Below, piece by piece: positions 53,547 through 64,000 of a DNA stretch of 64,000 nt (the first letter of the stretch is position 1; every line of letters begins with the position of its first letter). The notes beneath the pieces are model-generated. The model was given only the letters and a program-made list of their open reading frames with translations. It did not search any database and had not been told where the DNA came from. Source of the stretch: Anticarsia gemmatalis. Taxonomy: Eukaryota > Arthropoda > Insecta > Lepidoptera > Erebidae. The stretch is taken from the NCBI RefSeq assembly GCF_050436995.1, contig NC_134756.1, positions 1,984,001 to 2,048,000 of the forward strand. The letters are read 5' to 3'. A program made the position numbers and the translations under genes.

Positions 53547-54030
53547 GTACGTATACACCATATCTTACCTACGGGTCCCACGTGTACAACGAATACGACG
53601 CAACGTGAATACATGACCCGTATCTTTTAATATATAACAAAATAACGGGCCTATACGACTTTGACCACTTCTGATTGGTTGGTTTTTTTTTTGGTTTTCT
53701 ATAAAGCCCATGTTTCATCTTATTTCGTCTTCTATAGACATGCTAATTGACAACAAAATTAGTGCAGCTATTAAGCCGTGAAAATTTAACAGAGACTTTA
53801 TTTTTAATATTTTTATAAAAGCATAAATGAATACCTAATACTTGCGCACGATTTTAAAACTTTACTAAATTTCCTGCTGTAGAAAAAATTCCTATGATAT
53901 TACTTATGAATAAGAAAGTTTATACATTATAAACCATTATTGTTATATACTCAATTGTATAATTCGTTTCGATATCTCCCCTTCTATCATTGAATGTTAT
54001 AACAAACTCACATTTATATTCTATCAACAG
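53547..54030 (+). other. Intron 6 of the large nuclear gene
   Basis: 484 nt, AT-rich, nothing recognisable. Acceptor TTCTATCAACAG. Confidence 0.7.
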
Positions 54031-54182
54031 GGCTACCTAGAATTGAACCCGCACTTGTCGGCGGCCGGCATCCCGGTGCAGTTCACGGAGCGGCCGGTGC
54101 TGTGCAAGGGCTGCCGGTACTACTGCACGCTGCTGCAGCGACCTGGACATAACGATCCCTTCGCCAAGACACATCGACGCAA
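54031..54182 (+). CDS. Large nuclear gene, coding exon 7 (end of Cys/His module)
   Basis: Phase 0 in, phase 2 out; donor CGCAA|GTGAGT. It reads GYLELNPHLSAAGIPVQFTE, RPVLCKGCRYYCTLLQRPGH and NDPFAKTHRR. C-x2-C-x3-C with a following His closes the module. About residues 1349-1399. Confidence 0.88.
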
Positions 54183-54582
54183 GTGAGTATACACCTTTTA
54201 ATTAGTTAAATATTTAGATAATGTTTAGTTAAGGAGATCTAACACTCCATGCGTATTACGTTTTGGAGCTATCTCTATATCTATTATCAAAAGCAAATGG
54301 TCTGATTTCCTTTTTATTTTGTTCTCTATTTATTAACGAACGAGTATCGAACTAAAATATCGATTAAGATTTTTATTTCCAATCATATTCGGATTAGATT
54401 TGACCATGAAACTTTAAAGGTTATAACAATATCTCAACCTTTACTTTGTCATTTTTACATTCACTTTGATTAAGTTTCTACTAGGCTGTTCTGATTTTAA
54501 TACAAATCACTAAGCACAGAAAACATTTATAAAACAAATATATTATGACATAGTATTCTAAACTCCAATCTCTAAATTGCAG
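54183..54582 (+). other. Intron 7 of the large nuclear gene
   Basis: 400 nt, AT-rich, nothing recognisable. Acceptor CTCTAAATTGCAG. Confidence 0.7.
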
Positions 54583-56188
54583 ACTACTCCAAGCATACAA
54601 CATAGAAGTGCCACCATCATCAGAGAACGAGACAGAGGAAGTGCAAGAAGACGGCAAACTAAAGAAGAAACAACGAGCCAAGTCTAAACAAAGAAACTCA
54701 ACGGAACCGGACAACAGTGAGTCTTCAGAACGGACCAATGACAGCACTCCGGAGAAAGACAAACAAAAAGACAATGAAAGTGATAAAGAACCACCTATTG
54801 AAGAAGATATCGAGAGCCTTATCTCTTCAAATAGAATCCTAGTACCGAATGCCAAGTCCGGAGAGTCAGCCCCACATAGTGACGGCTCAGAGGCTGAAGC
54901 TATGGATATGGAAGCACCTATCCTTCCTATAGACAAGCAGACAGAACTACAGTATTTATTACAAAAGCAAAACAACCCAGCACAGTTTCTACCCAAACCG
55001 AACTTGACACAAAAGCAAAGAAATATTTTGAAAATACAAAACATGCCAGGTATACAAAAGCCTGGACAACACCATAGGATCAATGAGAAAAATGCTAAAA
55101 GAATACATAAGTTAGGACAAATTGTTGTACATAAAGAAAAAACTAGGAAGGAGGAGATCATAGACGAAGTTATGAAAGATGGTATGCCGATACTCAAGAA
55201 TATCACTCTAAATGACGAATGTACTATAGAATCTATACCTAATAAACGACCAGCCGACATAAACACATTGAAAAACAAATGGCAGATGTCCGAAAGTTTC
55301 TCTCAAGTGAAGAAAAATCTTAGTGAACTATCCAAAAACAAGGACCATAAAAAGATTTCTGAAGTGAAATATTCTAATCCCGTTAAAAGATTGGAAACTA
55401 ATCCGTCTATATCGGTCCGAGAATTGTTCCCTGGTGAGGAAGAAATGAATTTACAATGTAATATCGAGTTTAATAATGTGAAAGGTGTGACTCCTGAAGG
55501 CTGGGAGAAGTGTAATACTCTAATACAGTACGATGTTGAGACTAAGAAGCTATGGAATGAGTTACAAAGGCCATACGGCAATCAGTCTTCGTTCTTAAGA
55601 CATTTGATCCTACTAGAAAAGTATTTTAGGAGTGGTGATCTCGTTTTATCACACAACGCATCTCCACACGCGGCGAATTACAGCGATTCTGTTCAAAGTA
55701 GACTCAGAGCTTACGACAATGTTGTAAACGACACGCCTAGACGTAGCGAACCTGCTATTAGTTTAATAGAGTTCAGGAAAAAACCTTCAATGAATGGTAA
55801 AAGTTTGTTGAAATCTAATCAGAATGATACAGAAAAGGATCATAAGAAGTTCATGCCGCCACCTGGAGCGTTACCTAAGGCTAAGTCGAAAGCTGAGAAG
55901 GCGAAATCGAAGCCTCTCCCTCCAGAACTAATAGCGATCAATACGCCTAACGCTCAAGGAAGGAAGGCGATTCAGAATGTGTTACACAACATTCAACAAT
56001 TAGTTAAAGGGGTCTCTGCGTCGGATCCTACTGAGATCGCCGCAGCGCCTCTACCGGCGACTGTTGTGACTGCTAAGTTAGACCCACCTCCTAAGGAGAA
56101 GAAGGATACTCCTAAGAAAGATGAGACTCCTAAGAAGACGAAGACCACTAGCAAGCCGTGGCGGCCTACGCTTATGCCTATTACTCCT
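54583..56188 (+). CDS. Large nuclear gene, coding exon 8 (charged C-terminal region)
   Basis: Phase 2 in, phase 0 out; donor ACTCCT|GTAAGT. It starts KLLQAYNIEVPPSSENETEE, then a Lys/Gln/Asp-rich low-complexity region (KLKKKQRAKSKQR, DKQKDNESDKEPP). The compact block GWEKCNTLIQYDVETKKLWN / ELQRPYGNQSSFLRHLILLE / KYFRSGDLVLS is dense in aromatic and hydrophobic residues and is the best candidate for a folded, conserved unit. It ends in a Pro/Lys-rich linker (PPKEKKDTPKKDETPKK). About residues 1399-1934. The antisense open frames opposite it are shadows. Confidence 0.87.
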
Positions 56189-56540
56189 GTAAGTACGACT
56201 CTTTTACTCAAAACTTTGAATCTAAGAATTCATGTAAATAGGTTGTAAGAATGGTTTGCTTACAAAGCTATGGGCAACATAAAAACAAGTTACAATTTTT
56301 GCTTAACCTAACCTGCATTCTCGGCTCGTTTTCTGTATATAAAATAGTAATTTTCAAGGGATAAATAGTTCACACTAGTTACTTACCGTTTCAAGCTTTT
56401 AACACAATTGAGTATTTGTTTTTCATTTGATTCCTATAACTTTAAAGTACCTTTCCTTAGGATAACCTTAATTGAACTTCAAAAAACATTAAAGAAATAA
56501 CAACTTAAGCTATACATTTACAATAATATTGTCTTTCCAG
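56189..56540 (+). other. Intron 8 of the large nuclear gene
   Basis: 352 nt; acceptor TTGTCTTTCCAG. Nothing recognisable. Confidence 0.7.
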
Positions 56541-57191
56541 GAAAACCTCGCCAAGATCGCCCGGGAACCCACACAAGTGGCAGTAGACGGGCGCACCCTC
56601 CCCAGTCTCGTACAAGTCATGTCTGCCGGCAAGCGCTTCCACATAACTCTACAAGACTACAACAAAATGTGCATCATGAGACGAGAGAAACTGCAGCAGC
56701 TACAGGACGGAGAGAAGACCAAAAGACAGTCCACCGATGAGACCACAGTCGTCACGGAAATACAACCGTCTACGATGCTAGGAAACGGAGGCACTGTAGT
56801 CCAAAACATATCACCGGAAGATAAGAAAGAAGCCGCCGAACTTGGACAAATAGGAACCAACGCCGCGACAATTTTGAAAAATGTTGGGCTTAAGAATATT
56901 ACTATAGCTCCCATCCCGCCGAAGACTGCCACAGTGACGTCACAAACGGTCGCGTCGCCTGTCGTATCGTCGCCATCTTTGCTCGTGACGTCAACGCCTA
57001 TCAAAATCCCGCAGCTAGGCCCTGCTGTCTCTATAGTGAGTGAAACAGTGCTATCCCCGCCTGTGATTTCATCTCATAATATGATCATGCCGAAGATACC
57101 TAAGTCGCTAACAGTGATCCCACAGACCGTGATGGCCACGGGGCAAGTGAGTAGCCCAGCCAGCCCAGCGGTGGACAACCCGCGTCCATAA
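56541..57191 (+). CDS. Large nuclear gene, coding exon 9 and stop (residues 1935-2150)
   Basis: Phase 0 in. Opens ENLAKIAREPTQVAVDGRTL, PSLVQVMSAGKRFHITLQDY and NKMCIMRREKLQQLQDGEK, a second conserved-looking block. A Thr/Val/Pro/Ser-rich low-complexity tail follows to TAA at 57189-57191. The nine exons add up to 6,453 nt, exactly divisible by three, which supports the joining. Confidence 0.85.
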   Translation, partial: ENLAKIAREPTQVAVDGRTLPSLVQVMSAGKRFHITLQDYNKMCIMRREKLQQLQDGEKTKRQSTDETTVVTEIQPSTMLGNGGTVVQNISPEDKKEAAELGQIGTNAATILKNVGLKNITIAPIPPKTATVTSQTVASPVVSSPSLLVTSTPIKIPQLGPAVSIVSETVLSPPVISSHNMIMPKIPKSLTVIPQTVMATGQVSSPASPAVDNPRP

Positions 57192-58500
57192 CGAAGCCTA
57201 ATATTCGTGGTGATGTAGCGACCGCTCACGGGCGATTGCCCACCATGATATGAACTTTGCAATAATAGAATGAACACCCGAAGAGCCTTAATAATTATAC
57301 TGTGTATATATTAGTGTAGTGTTGGACAATGTGCTGTGAACAGACAAGGAATGTGTTAAATATATTACTCTGAAGGTTTTTAATTTTTTTTTTTCATTTG
57401 TGCAAATGATGCGATGGTGTGTGCCGGCCTTATGTGCTGGCTGTGTGATAGTTGTCATTGTCATTATTTGTTTATGGTCACAGACCTAAAAACCCTAAAA
57501 TATATTTTTTCAAAATTACGAATGATGCCGAGCTTATTCTAGTACTAACAAAAGTTGAAGATAAAATTGTAAATATTGAAGTGGACCAACTAATTATTTT
57601 GTTTTAACAAATTAACGAAATTCGTTCTTATTGTTTTGACAGTAAAGTTGAAATTGCCATGACAATGGTTTGTTAGTTATAGTCTACATGGAATATCATT
57701 TTACTAAGACAATTAGGTCTGTGATTATAGCAGTATTGCTTCATAGCTAATGCTCATTCGAGATAAAGAATAGTGACGTCATAAGTAAACAAAATATAGT
57801 CAATTATTGTCCCACTATTGGGAAAGAGACTATTTCAAAAAATGTAGAAGTGAAACGATTTATTTACGACTTCTTTAAGACAGTTTTTAGGTTTACCTAA
57901 TGAGGCAACATGAAATTTCAGTATATTTTTTTACAAGAAGTGACAAAATATATGCCTTAATTATTATTTTATTATGTTGTTTTGCTTGACGTTTCGGCGA
58001 GGTACGCCCAAACCTATTATTATAACAGTTATATATTTTAGTAACCTTATGACGTCAATATTCTATGAACAGAATGAAAAACTCATAAATAAGCTTACAA
58101 AGAGGCCCTATAGTTAATATTTACAAACCTGACTATCAAAAGAAAGTTCCTTCAATTCAAAATTCTCTAGTCAGGTGGAAATATGCATTTATAATTTATT
58201 TATTTATATCGCCATAACACGACACCTAAAACGAGATGAAAAGAGATAGAATATATAAAAAATATTTTTTTTAATAATCTTTAAAGGGGACAGAATCTTA
58301 AGTATATTATTTTTAATGAGAAAATGCTTTTTATGGTTCAAAATATAAATTGATTCTGTCAATATCATGACCATTAATAGTCTCCTATTGTTTGGTACTT
58401 AGTTAAGCGACTTTCAATCAGTTTGGCTTCCCAGCCTGACAAAGTTGGTATTTTTTACTAAGAAATTACGGACAGAAATCTGGAGTTAGCTATAACATAA
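57192..58500 (+). other. Probable 3' UTR of the large nuclear gene and downstream DNA
   Basis: AT-rich, no coding content. Several A/T-rich candidates for polyadenylation, none decisive. A CCCACTATTGGGAAAGAG scrap at about 57810 resembles the dispersed tail family. Confidence 0.4.
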
Positions 58501-58510
58501 AAATAATTAC

Positions 58511-58655
58511 TTTTCCACTGCTAGACAAAGGTCTCTTCCGTAATGAGGGAGGGGTTTTAGGTCTTGATTCTACCACCCTGGACTAGCGCGGGTTGGGGAC
58601 TTTGCATTCATTCAAGAACTGTGCTTATGAACTCTCAAGCATGCAAGGTTGCATC
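58511..58655 (+). repeat. CCCACTGCTGGGCAA-type retroelement tail, long copy
   Basis: TTCCACTGCTAGACAAAGGT, GAGGGAGGGGTTTTAGGTCT, CCACCCTGGACTAGCGCGGG and TTGGGGACTTTGCATTCATT. Same family as 4676-4790. Confidence 0.65.
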
Positions 58656-59018
58656 ACTAATTTGCTTGTTTATAAATTATTAACTCCAATTATTTTAGCA
58701 TAAGCAAAGACAAGCGAAATACTATACATTTGGTTACATATAAAGCGTGTAAAGAAGGAGAAAGCTATCTTCTATCTCTTTTCATCTCAGTTGCTGTCAG
58801 TGGTAGCAATTGTAGGTCATTTCAATGTCATTATGTTTGACATCCCCGCCTCGTATCATTCGCATAAAATAGACAATCTATTATGTATAGTAATGTATAG
58901 CTTTATATTATAAGGAATATCATTCGAAACATATTTTTCCATCTGTTAAACTATATTTAAGATTTCATTTAGAACTCATTAGAAACTAAACTACCACTTT
59001 GCGGAAGTAAGATATTGA
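58656..59018. other. Non-coding stretch, nothing recognisable
   Basis: AT-rich. No gene or element seen. Confidence 0.4.
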
Positions 59019-59283
59019 AACCCGAGTTTATTTTTTATGCTACTAGAGTTTTTGTAGGAGGTTACGAAATGAAGTGTGACCAACAATGTGAAATTTTGTG
59101 TTACCAGAATAAAAAAAATATGAAAGAAATTTTTTTGTGACCAGCTTCAAAATTTCGTATGATCATAATTTCAAAATTATGTGTGACAAACATTTTTAAG
59201 ATTTCTGTGACCAAAAGTTTAAATATTATGACCAAAATTTATTTAAATGTATTTTTTTACAAACTGGTCATGAAACTCGGGTT
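59019..59283. mobile_element. Unclassified element with 11-bp inverted ends and repeated TGTGACCA
   Basis: AACCCGAGTTT (59019-59029) and AAACTCGGGTT (59273-59283) are exact inverted repeats. Between them GTGTGACCAACA, TTGTGACCAGCTT, GTGTGACAAACA, CTGTGACCAAAA and TTATGACCAAAA recur irregularly, separated by AAATTT-rich spacers. No coding capacity. Family unknown. Confidence 0.5.
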
Positions 59284-59755
59284 ATATATTTTGTTTTGTG
59301 AAGTGGGTAATAGTTTTTAGGAAAGCAGGATTTTTTTTGAAATAATACACATATTACTGTTTCATTTTTAATGTTGATTTAAAACCTACTTTTGTTCTAG
59401 GGGCATTTATATTTGGATAAATTATATTTCGTTTAATACAAGTACAATATTAATTTTAAATAAAAATTCGCTTTTTTTTATATAAAATACAGCTTTTTAC
59501 CATTTGATAAGTATCAGATAGTTTAACATTTAACAGACAGAATTATGAAAGAGATATCCATACATTTCTTGTTCCTTCTGGATAGTGTATCCACAACTAA
59601 ACCGCCACTTTATATATTGTTATATAGTTTATTCTTCAGCATAAAATATGTATTATATCATTAAAAGCATATCATTTTTATTTAATTTCAGATTATGAGC
59701 TTTATATGTATAATAATAGGTTAATATTTGTTATATTACAGCTTTCAATATGTAT
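59284..59755. other. Non-coding stretch, nothing recognisable
   Basis: AT-rich. No gene or element seen. Confidence 0.4.
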
Positions 59756-59931
59756 GTTACAACATCAACCGATAATCATTTAAAAGATGATCGGTCGAAC
59801 ATGAATCGAATTTCGATAGATGTCAAAACGTCGATTGAAAATCGAAGTATCACTACTTAATGGCAATTCAAGTATATAGTATTGATATAAGTTCTATCGA
59901 TTGTCGGTCGACATTCGATTGATGTAGTAAC
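59756..59931. mobile_element. MITE with GTTACAACATCAACCGA-type ends
   Basis: GTTACAACATCAACCGATAA at the left and, on the other strand from the right, GTTACTACATCAATCGAATG are imperfect inverted repeats. The interior has repeated TCGAT/ATCGA-containing blocks (GATCGGTCGAACATGAATCG; ATTGTCGGTCGACATTCGAT). No coding content. Confidence 0.55.
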
Positions 59932-62400
59932 ACAAAAACACATTATTATTTATGTATTAATACAATTTTATTACTCTATAACATCCTTATAATAAATGTC
60001 CCTACATTATTAAAATATTAATTAATAAATAAATGAAAAAAAAAATCATAAAAAGTTGGTGATTAAATTTGTGCCTGACAGAAATTTAAAAGTGAATGAT
60101 GTACATAAATATATTCAAATCACGGGAGCCAATGGTTATTCTGACATGTTTTTTATAAGATAAGCTCACTGGTAAAATTGTATGCTTGTTCTTACAACAA
60201 AATATATATTTTTTTATCATACAAATAAAATTATTGTTACAACAGTTATTTTCTCCTTGTAAAACACAAAATGTAGTATAAAAATACTGTTTAGTTCGAT
60301 TTCTGTACATACAGAAGTATATGCAATAGTATTATGGAAGAAAGCAATAAAAAACTTATTTGCAGATTTATTTATTTTATCGTAGTTATAAATCCCTAAC
60401 GTTGTAAGGACAAGCATACAAACAAAATGTTGAAACATGATAATTATATCTATATTGTTGAAATTTAGCTATTTTATTTAGGTCCAATGTAAGTGTACAC
60501 GAAAAAAAATTAAACTTTTGTAAGGCAAACGAACGGAATGCTCATAAAATGATGTACAGTTTCTGAAAATATATAAGCAATGTCGGTTCTGAATTTGTGA
60601 TTTAATTGATTTATCCTATTGATATCTGCTCTAATAGATTCCATTCTGGAACAAAACTTTTGTTGATTGATTCTAATAGTCAATTTAGTTAATTCATTTA
60701 CTCATTTGTTGACATGCTTTGCAATAATTCCATTATATTACTTCTTAAGTGCCCCCTTCACGTTGACTAATTAACTACGCCCCAGAAACATTATCTATCA
60801 TATGAATATTATATTTATTTTACAAATAACAGGCAGCTTTTTTGCTAGAATTACCTGATAATAAACATATGATTGCATTTTATCCTTAAATATTTTCCTA
60901 GACGATAAGTAAATTAAATTTAGATTTATTTACAATTAATGTTCATACCTTGATACTCTTTCACACAAAAAATGGATATGATGACCATAGTAAATATATT
61001 TTGATTAAATAAAATATGAATTTAAATAAAGACTCCTTTTTTCTATAATTGAAAGTCTTCCAAAGTATATTTGTTCTTTACAAATGCTTTTATATACATG
61101 TTTTGACACGATTCTCCACCGCCGTTAGCCGCAAATCTTAACCACTATTCACTTAAACATACTGATTAACAATTTGAGTATATACCCGATTTTCATTCAT
61201 TTATTAATGGGTACATTCAAGCCTGTCTAATGCTTGCTCTTGTTGCCTATGGTGTTACCACATTAATTAACCGATTAAAATATTAAAGCAGTCGTAAAGG
61301 GCCTTACGTGTTGGCTTCGGCCCCACGCACGCCTTCCAAATGTCCGGGACTCTGTAGTCCAGAGATATGGTAAAAAATACTTATAAAATCATTCTAATGA
61401 ACGTAACAAAATTACTTTTTTTTTTATTTTATCTAGCCTATTTCTGTGTCCCACTGCTGAGCAAAGGCCTCTCCCCTAGACTTCAATTACTTAAGTACTT
61501 GAAAATGAAAATAAAACTATTTAAAATATTTTCAGAAACTGTACGTTATCCGTTCTGATTCCCATGCAATGTTATAAATACAGTTAGTATTTAGTGAATT
61601 TGGAAGTTGAACGTTGTAAGAACAAATAGTAGCCACTCATATACCGGTCGTTTAGTTTCTTCCAAAGATAGAGCGTTAGTCCACAGTATATTATGTTTAG
61701 TTATATTTTGTTCGGCGTCTCCACGCGCCCGAGGTATGAATTGTCTAATAAACATATCTTATCTCCTGAATTATTGTGTTTGATTTTATTATTTATAGCT
61801 ATAAAGAGCCTCTATCATGGCTTATTTCCTTCAACGTATGGGAGGGCTAGAGGTCCTTATCCTTAGTCATGTTAAATACAACATTTTGTATTATTAGGTA
61901 TTATTAAAAAATAATTTTCAGATTTCCACAGCCTGTACATAATCAATTATAGCTTAAAGTTTGTTTACCGGGCTCGCGAGTCTATGATATTCGAATCAAT
62001 GAAATTAAAATGAGAAAAAATGCTTCTACAATAAAGCCTCTCTTTCCTAGCAACTCTGCTATTAGGCGGCACTGTTTGATGTGGGTACTTTGACATATCC
62101 CGCCAGTGCCACCCAAACCAGTGGCTTTACCGGTGCATTCCACGTGCTAAAACCTAAAATTTAAGTTATCCTTACGCAAAAAGTATGCTTATTTGATTGT
62201 TTTAGTTTTTTGTGTAGGTAATTAAATAGCAATAGTTACTGTTTTGTGCAATATAGACATGTGTATAAAGACATTTCAATAATAAGTGTTTACGTGCTGC
62301 GATAAAAACGCCATAATGTTATTGATTGTTAATTACATCATTATTCGGTAGTGTTTGTGTTGTTTTCACGGTGCTTAATTCAACATAGGTATAAGTTTCT
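59932..62400. other. Non-coding stretch, mostly featureless
   Basis: AT-rich with A/T homopolymers. A short CCCACTGCTGAGCAAAGGCC scrap at about 61451 belongs to the dispersed tail family. A GC-richer patch at about 61300-61360 (CTTCGGCCCCACGCACGCC) is not identifiable. Confidence 0.4.
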
Positions 62401-62619
62401 TGGATTCGGCGGGAGATTTCTTATAGCGAGGGTGCGCGCAAATATACAATAGGTAGGTAGGTACCGATAAAAAATATATCTGTCGAGATGGCAGTAACAT
62501 TAAAAACGTAAAAAAAATATATTGTAGGTATATTGCTTTTCCTAAATAAGTGTTCGAAGTGATTGGTTCGTGATGATTAATAAATAAGTAATAACACCTA
62601 AGTGATAATAACTCGGTGG

Positions 62620-62729
62620 GGTTGTGCATTCGCCGCACGAAGTGTCAGTGTCGTCACAGGATCGAGATGCGCCGGCGCCGAACTCGCGAGCCTTGGGACT
62701 CTGCCGCTGGTGCTCTAGCGTACCTACAC
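62620..62729 (+). other. Possible first exon of a gene to the right
   Basis: A GC-rich stretch ends in the consensus donor CTACAC|GTAAGTAA at 62729/62730. An ATG at 62667 opens 21 codons (MRRRRTREPWDSAAGALAYL, then H) up to the donor in phase 0. It may be coding or a 5' UTR exon. No matching downstream exon is inside the window. Confidence 0.35.
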
Positions 62730-62989
62730 GTAAGTAATAATTTGTAGTTATGGCGGGATGATACGTATAAATGCATGTTTGTACAGTGTGGTACTGATTT
62801 GATTACACATTATTTTTCTAGTAGGTACGTGTAACATTTTTTTAAATTAGCCAGCTACATCTTTTTTTCTGTTTGTCACATGACTATTACCGTCTGGCCT
62901 AGCATACGTTAAAGGAATTAAGCCATGGTAACGTTGCACCTATACTTATGGTACCTAGTAAAAAGATAAACATCTGCATACTGTCGGAC
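62730..62989. other. Non-coding stretch after the possible first exon
   Basis: AT-rich, nothing recognisable. It would be the start of an intron if the donor at 62730 is used. Confidence 0.3.
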
Positions 62990-63120
62990 AAAAGGGATAT
63001 CGTGTTATAACCCAGGTAACTGTGGGAGTCAGATAGGCAGTCGCTCCATGTAAAATACTGGTATCCAGTGGCATCCGGTGACTCCAACATAGTAGAATGA
63101 AAGACTAGGCTGATGACGAG
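62990..63120 (+). mobile_element. 5S-derived SINE, 3' fragment
   Basis: GGATATCGTGTTATAACCCA, GTCAGATAGGCAGTCGCTCC and ATGTAAAATACTGGTATCCA match the body of the SINE at 7111-7482. The head is missing. Confidence 0.65.
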
Positions 63121-63649
63121 TGCCTAAGTTTATTAAACGGAGAAAGAGTAGGTAGGTAGGTACCTAACGACTGTAACAAGTGACTTATAAGCTAGATACT
63201 TAATATACCTATACAGAAAAAATTAAACCATTTATTTACAACGATTACATTGGTATTTAGTATTTTTTCAGGGATATTTATAATTTATTATAATGATTTA
63301 TTCGCCTTCATTTACTTTCATATTTTACAGTTAAGTTGGTACTTAGACGTACATAGATATTACATACATACATAACTTTACGCTTTTGTTCCTTTAGAGG
63401 TAGGCAGAGACTAAAGATATTATTACCTAGGTAGGTATTTCCTAATAACACATAGGAATTTAACATTAAGATAACTGTTATCTTTTCAATCGTCATACGA
63501 TGGCCTGAACGCTGCAGTCAATCTTCTCGTGACACGGCGTCTTCTTATGTCTTGTGCCCATTGAGGAAACACGGGGTTCACCATCACTCTCTGCGAACAT
63601 TTTACATAATTATTTACCTACATTAAGTTTTTTTTAAATAAGTAATCAT
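63121..63649. other. Non-coding stretch, GGTA-rich in places
   Basis: AGGTAGGTAGGTACC runs and AT-rich sequence, with a GTAGGCAGAGACTAAAG scrap at about 63401. No gene. Confidence 0.4.
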
Positions 63650-63745
63650 ACATCCATAATTCAGGAGGGAGAGACAAAGAACGCCACTTGCTACGATCTT
63701 ACAAACATCCCTTGCCTCATTCATATCCACACATCTTGTACGAGT
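63650..63745 (-). repeat. CTCTGCCTACCC-type LINE/SINE tail
   Basis: GAGAGACAAAGAACGCCACT, TGCTACGATCTTACAAACAT and CCCTTGCCTCATTCATATCC match 18283-18365. Confidence 0.6.
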
Positions 63746-64000
63746 ACCAACTAAGCACCTAATCTTTTTGCAAGACATCCCCGGTATGATCATAGCGATT
63801 AAGTAATCGTTACTGTATATATGGCCAAACCCCTCGCGTTTGGGTGGAGATCCTTGCCCAACTGTGGGCACGGTTTTAAAAATAATAAAGAGGGATACTT
63901 GATTTATAGTTTTCAACCCTTAACCCTTCAGTTTTATTACTATATGAAGGTCATACCTATAGTAAAACGTAGTAATTTTGTTACCTCTGGTTGTGATCGT
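63746..64000. other. Non-coding end of window with a retroelement tail scrap
   Basis: GGAGATCCTTGCCCAACTGTG at about 63846 resembles the minus-strand tail family. Nothing else. Confidence 0.35.

Noticed and set aside
54481..55581. Minus-strand open frames (265 and 92 codons) opposite coding exon 8
   Set aside because: Hydrophobic, Cys/Phe/Ser-rich translation of the complement of a charged exon; no domain, no start context.
63623..63916. 97-codon minus-strand open frame
   Set aside because: Overlaps a LINE/SINE tail also present at 18283, 21300 and 37190.
1..64000. CRISPR arrays, bacterial operons or prokaryotic defence systems
   Set aside because: The window is eukaryotic: split genes with GT-AG introns, SINEs and Helitrons. 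No regularly spaced direct repeats with unique spacers were seen.

Overview
This is an AT-rich, intron- and repeat-rich eukaryotic window that reads as nuclear DNA of a moth or butterfly (Lepidoptera). The main evidence is a set of LEP1-type non-autonomous Helitrons (5' TCTATACTAATATTATAAAG, 3' GGGTCAGCTAG), 5S-rRNA-derived and tRNA-derived SINEs, and many short LINE/SINE tails of the CCCACTGCTGGGCAA type. Genes are far apart and split by introns, as usual in such genomes.

Layout. At 819-1085 (+) is the last coding exon of a BRMS1-like subunit of the SIN3/HDAC corepressor; the rest of the gene lies left of the window. From 1.1 to 40 kb most of the sequence is transposon-derived. It holds tRNA-type and 5S-type SINEs, several MITE families, a mariner with a frameshifted transposase (8463-9741), a full-length piggyBac with an uninterrupted 659-residue transposase between TTAA sites (14720-17602), two non-autonomous hAT elements with 8-bp target duplications, a decayed Tc1-like element with intact ends (35518-37087), and Helitrons, one nested in another. 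The only host-like gene here is an intronless seven-transmembrane protein (11536-12414, +) that looks like the 7TM core of a class-B-like GPCR.

From 40 to 57 kb lies a divergent gene pair. mRpL49 (mitochondrial ribosomal large subunit, -) has two exons at 41087-40971 and 40647-40180. A very large nuclear-type protein gene (+) runs from 42180 to 57191. I can join nine coding exons of it with consistent phases, 6,453 nt in all, giving about 2,150 residues: a long basic/acidic low-complexity N-terminal part, a cysteine/histidine-rich (probably zinc-binding) module spread over five small exons, and a charged C-terminal part with two compact conserved-looking blocks. I do not recognise the family with certainty. 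A Helitron ends 51 bp before its second coding exon and a SINE ends about 80 bp before its third.

From 57.2 to 64 kb there is the probable 3' UTR/downstream region, AT-rich sequence, more repeats, and near 62.6 kb a GC-richer stretch with a possible first exon of a gene to the right.

I see no clearly new multi-gene system. The items most worth a second look are the large Cys-rich protein, the orphan 7TM gene, the apparently intact piggyBac with its repeated palindromic motif, the nested chimeric Helitron, the tandem splice acceptors, and several long perfect hairpins.
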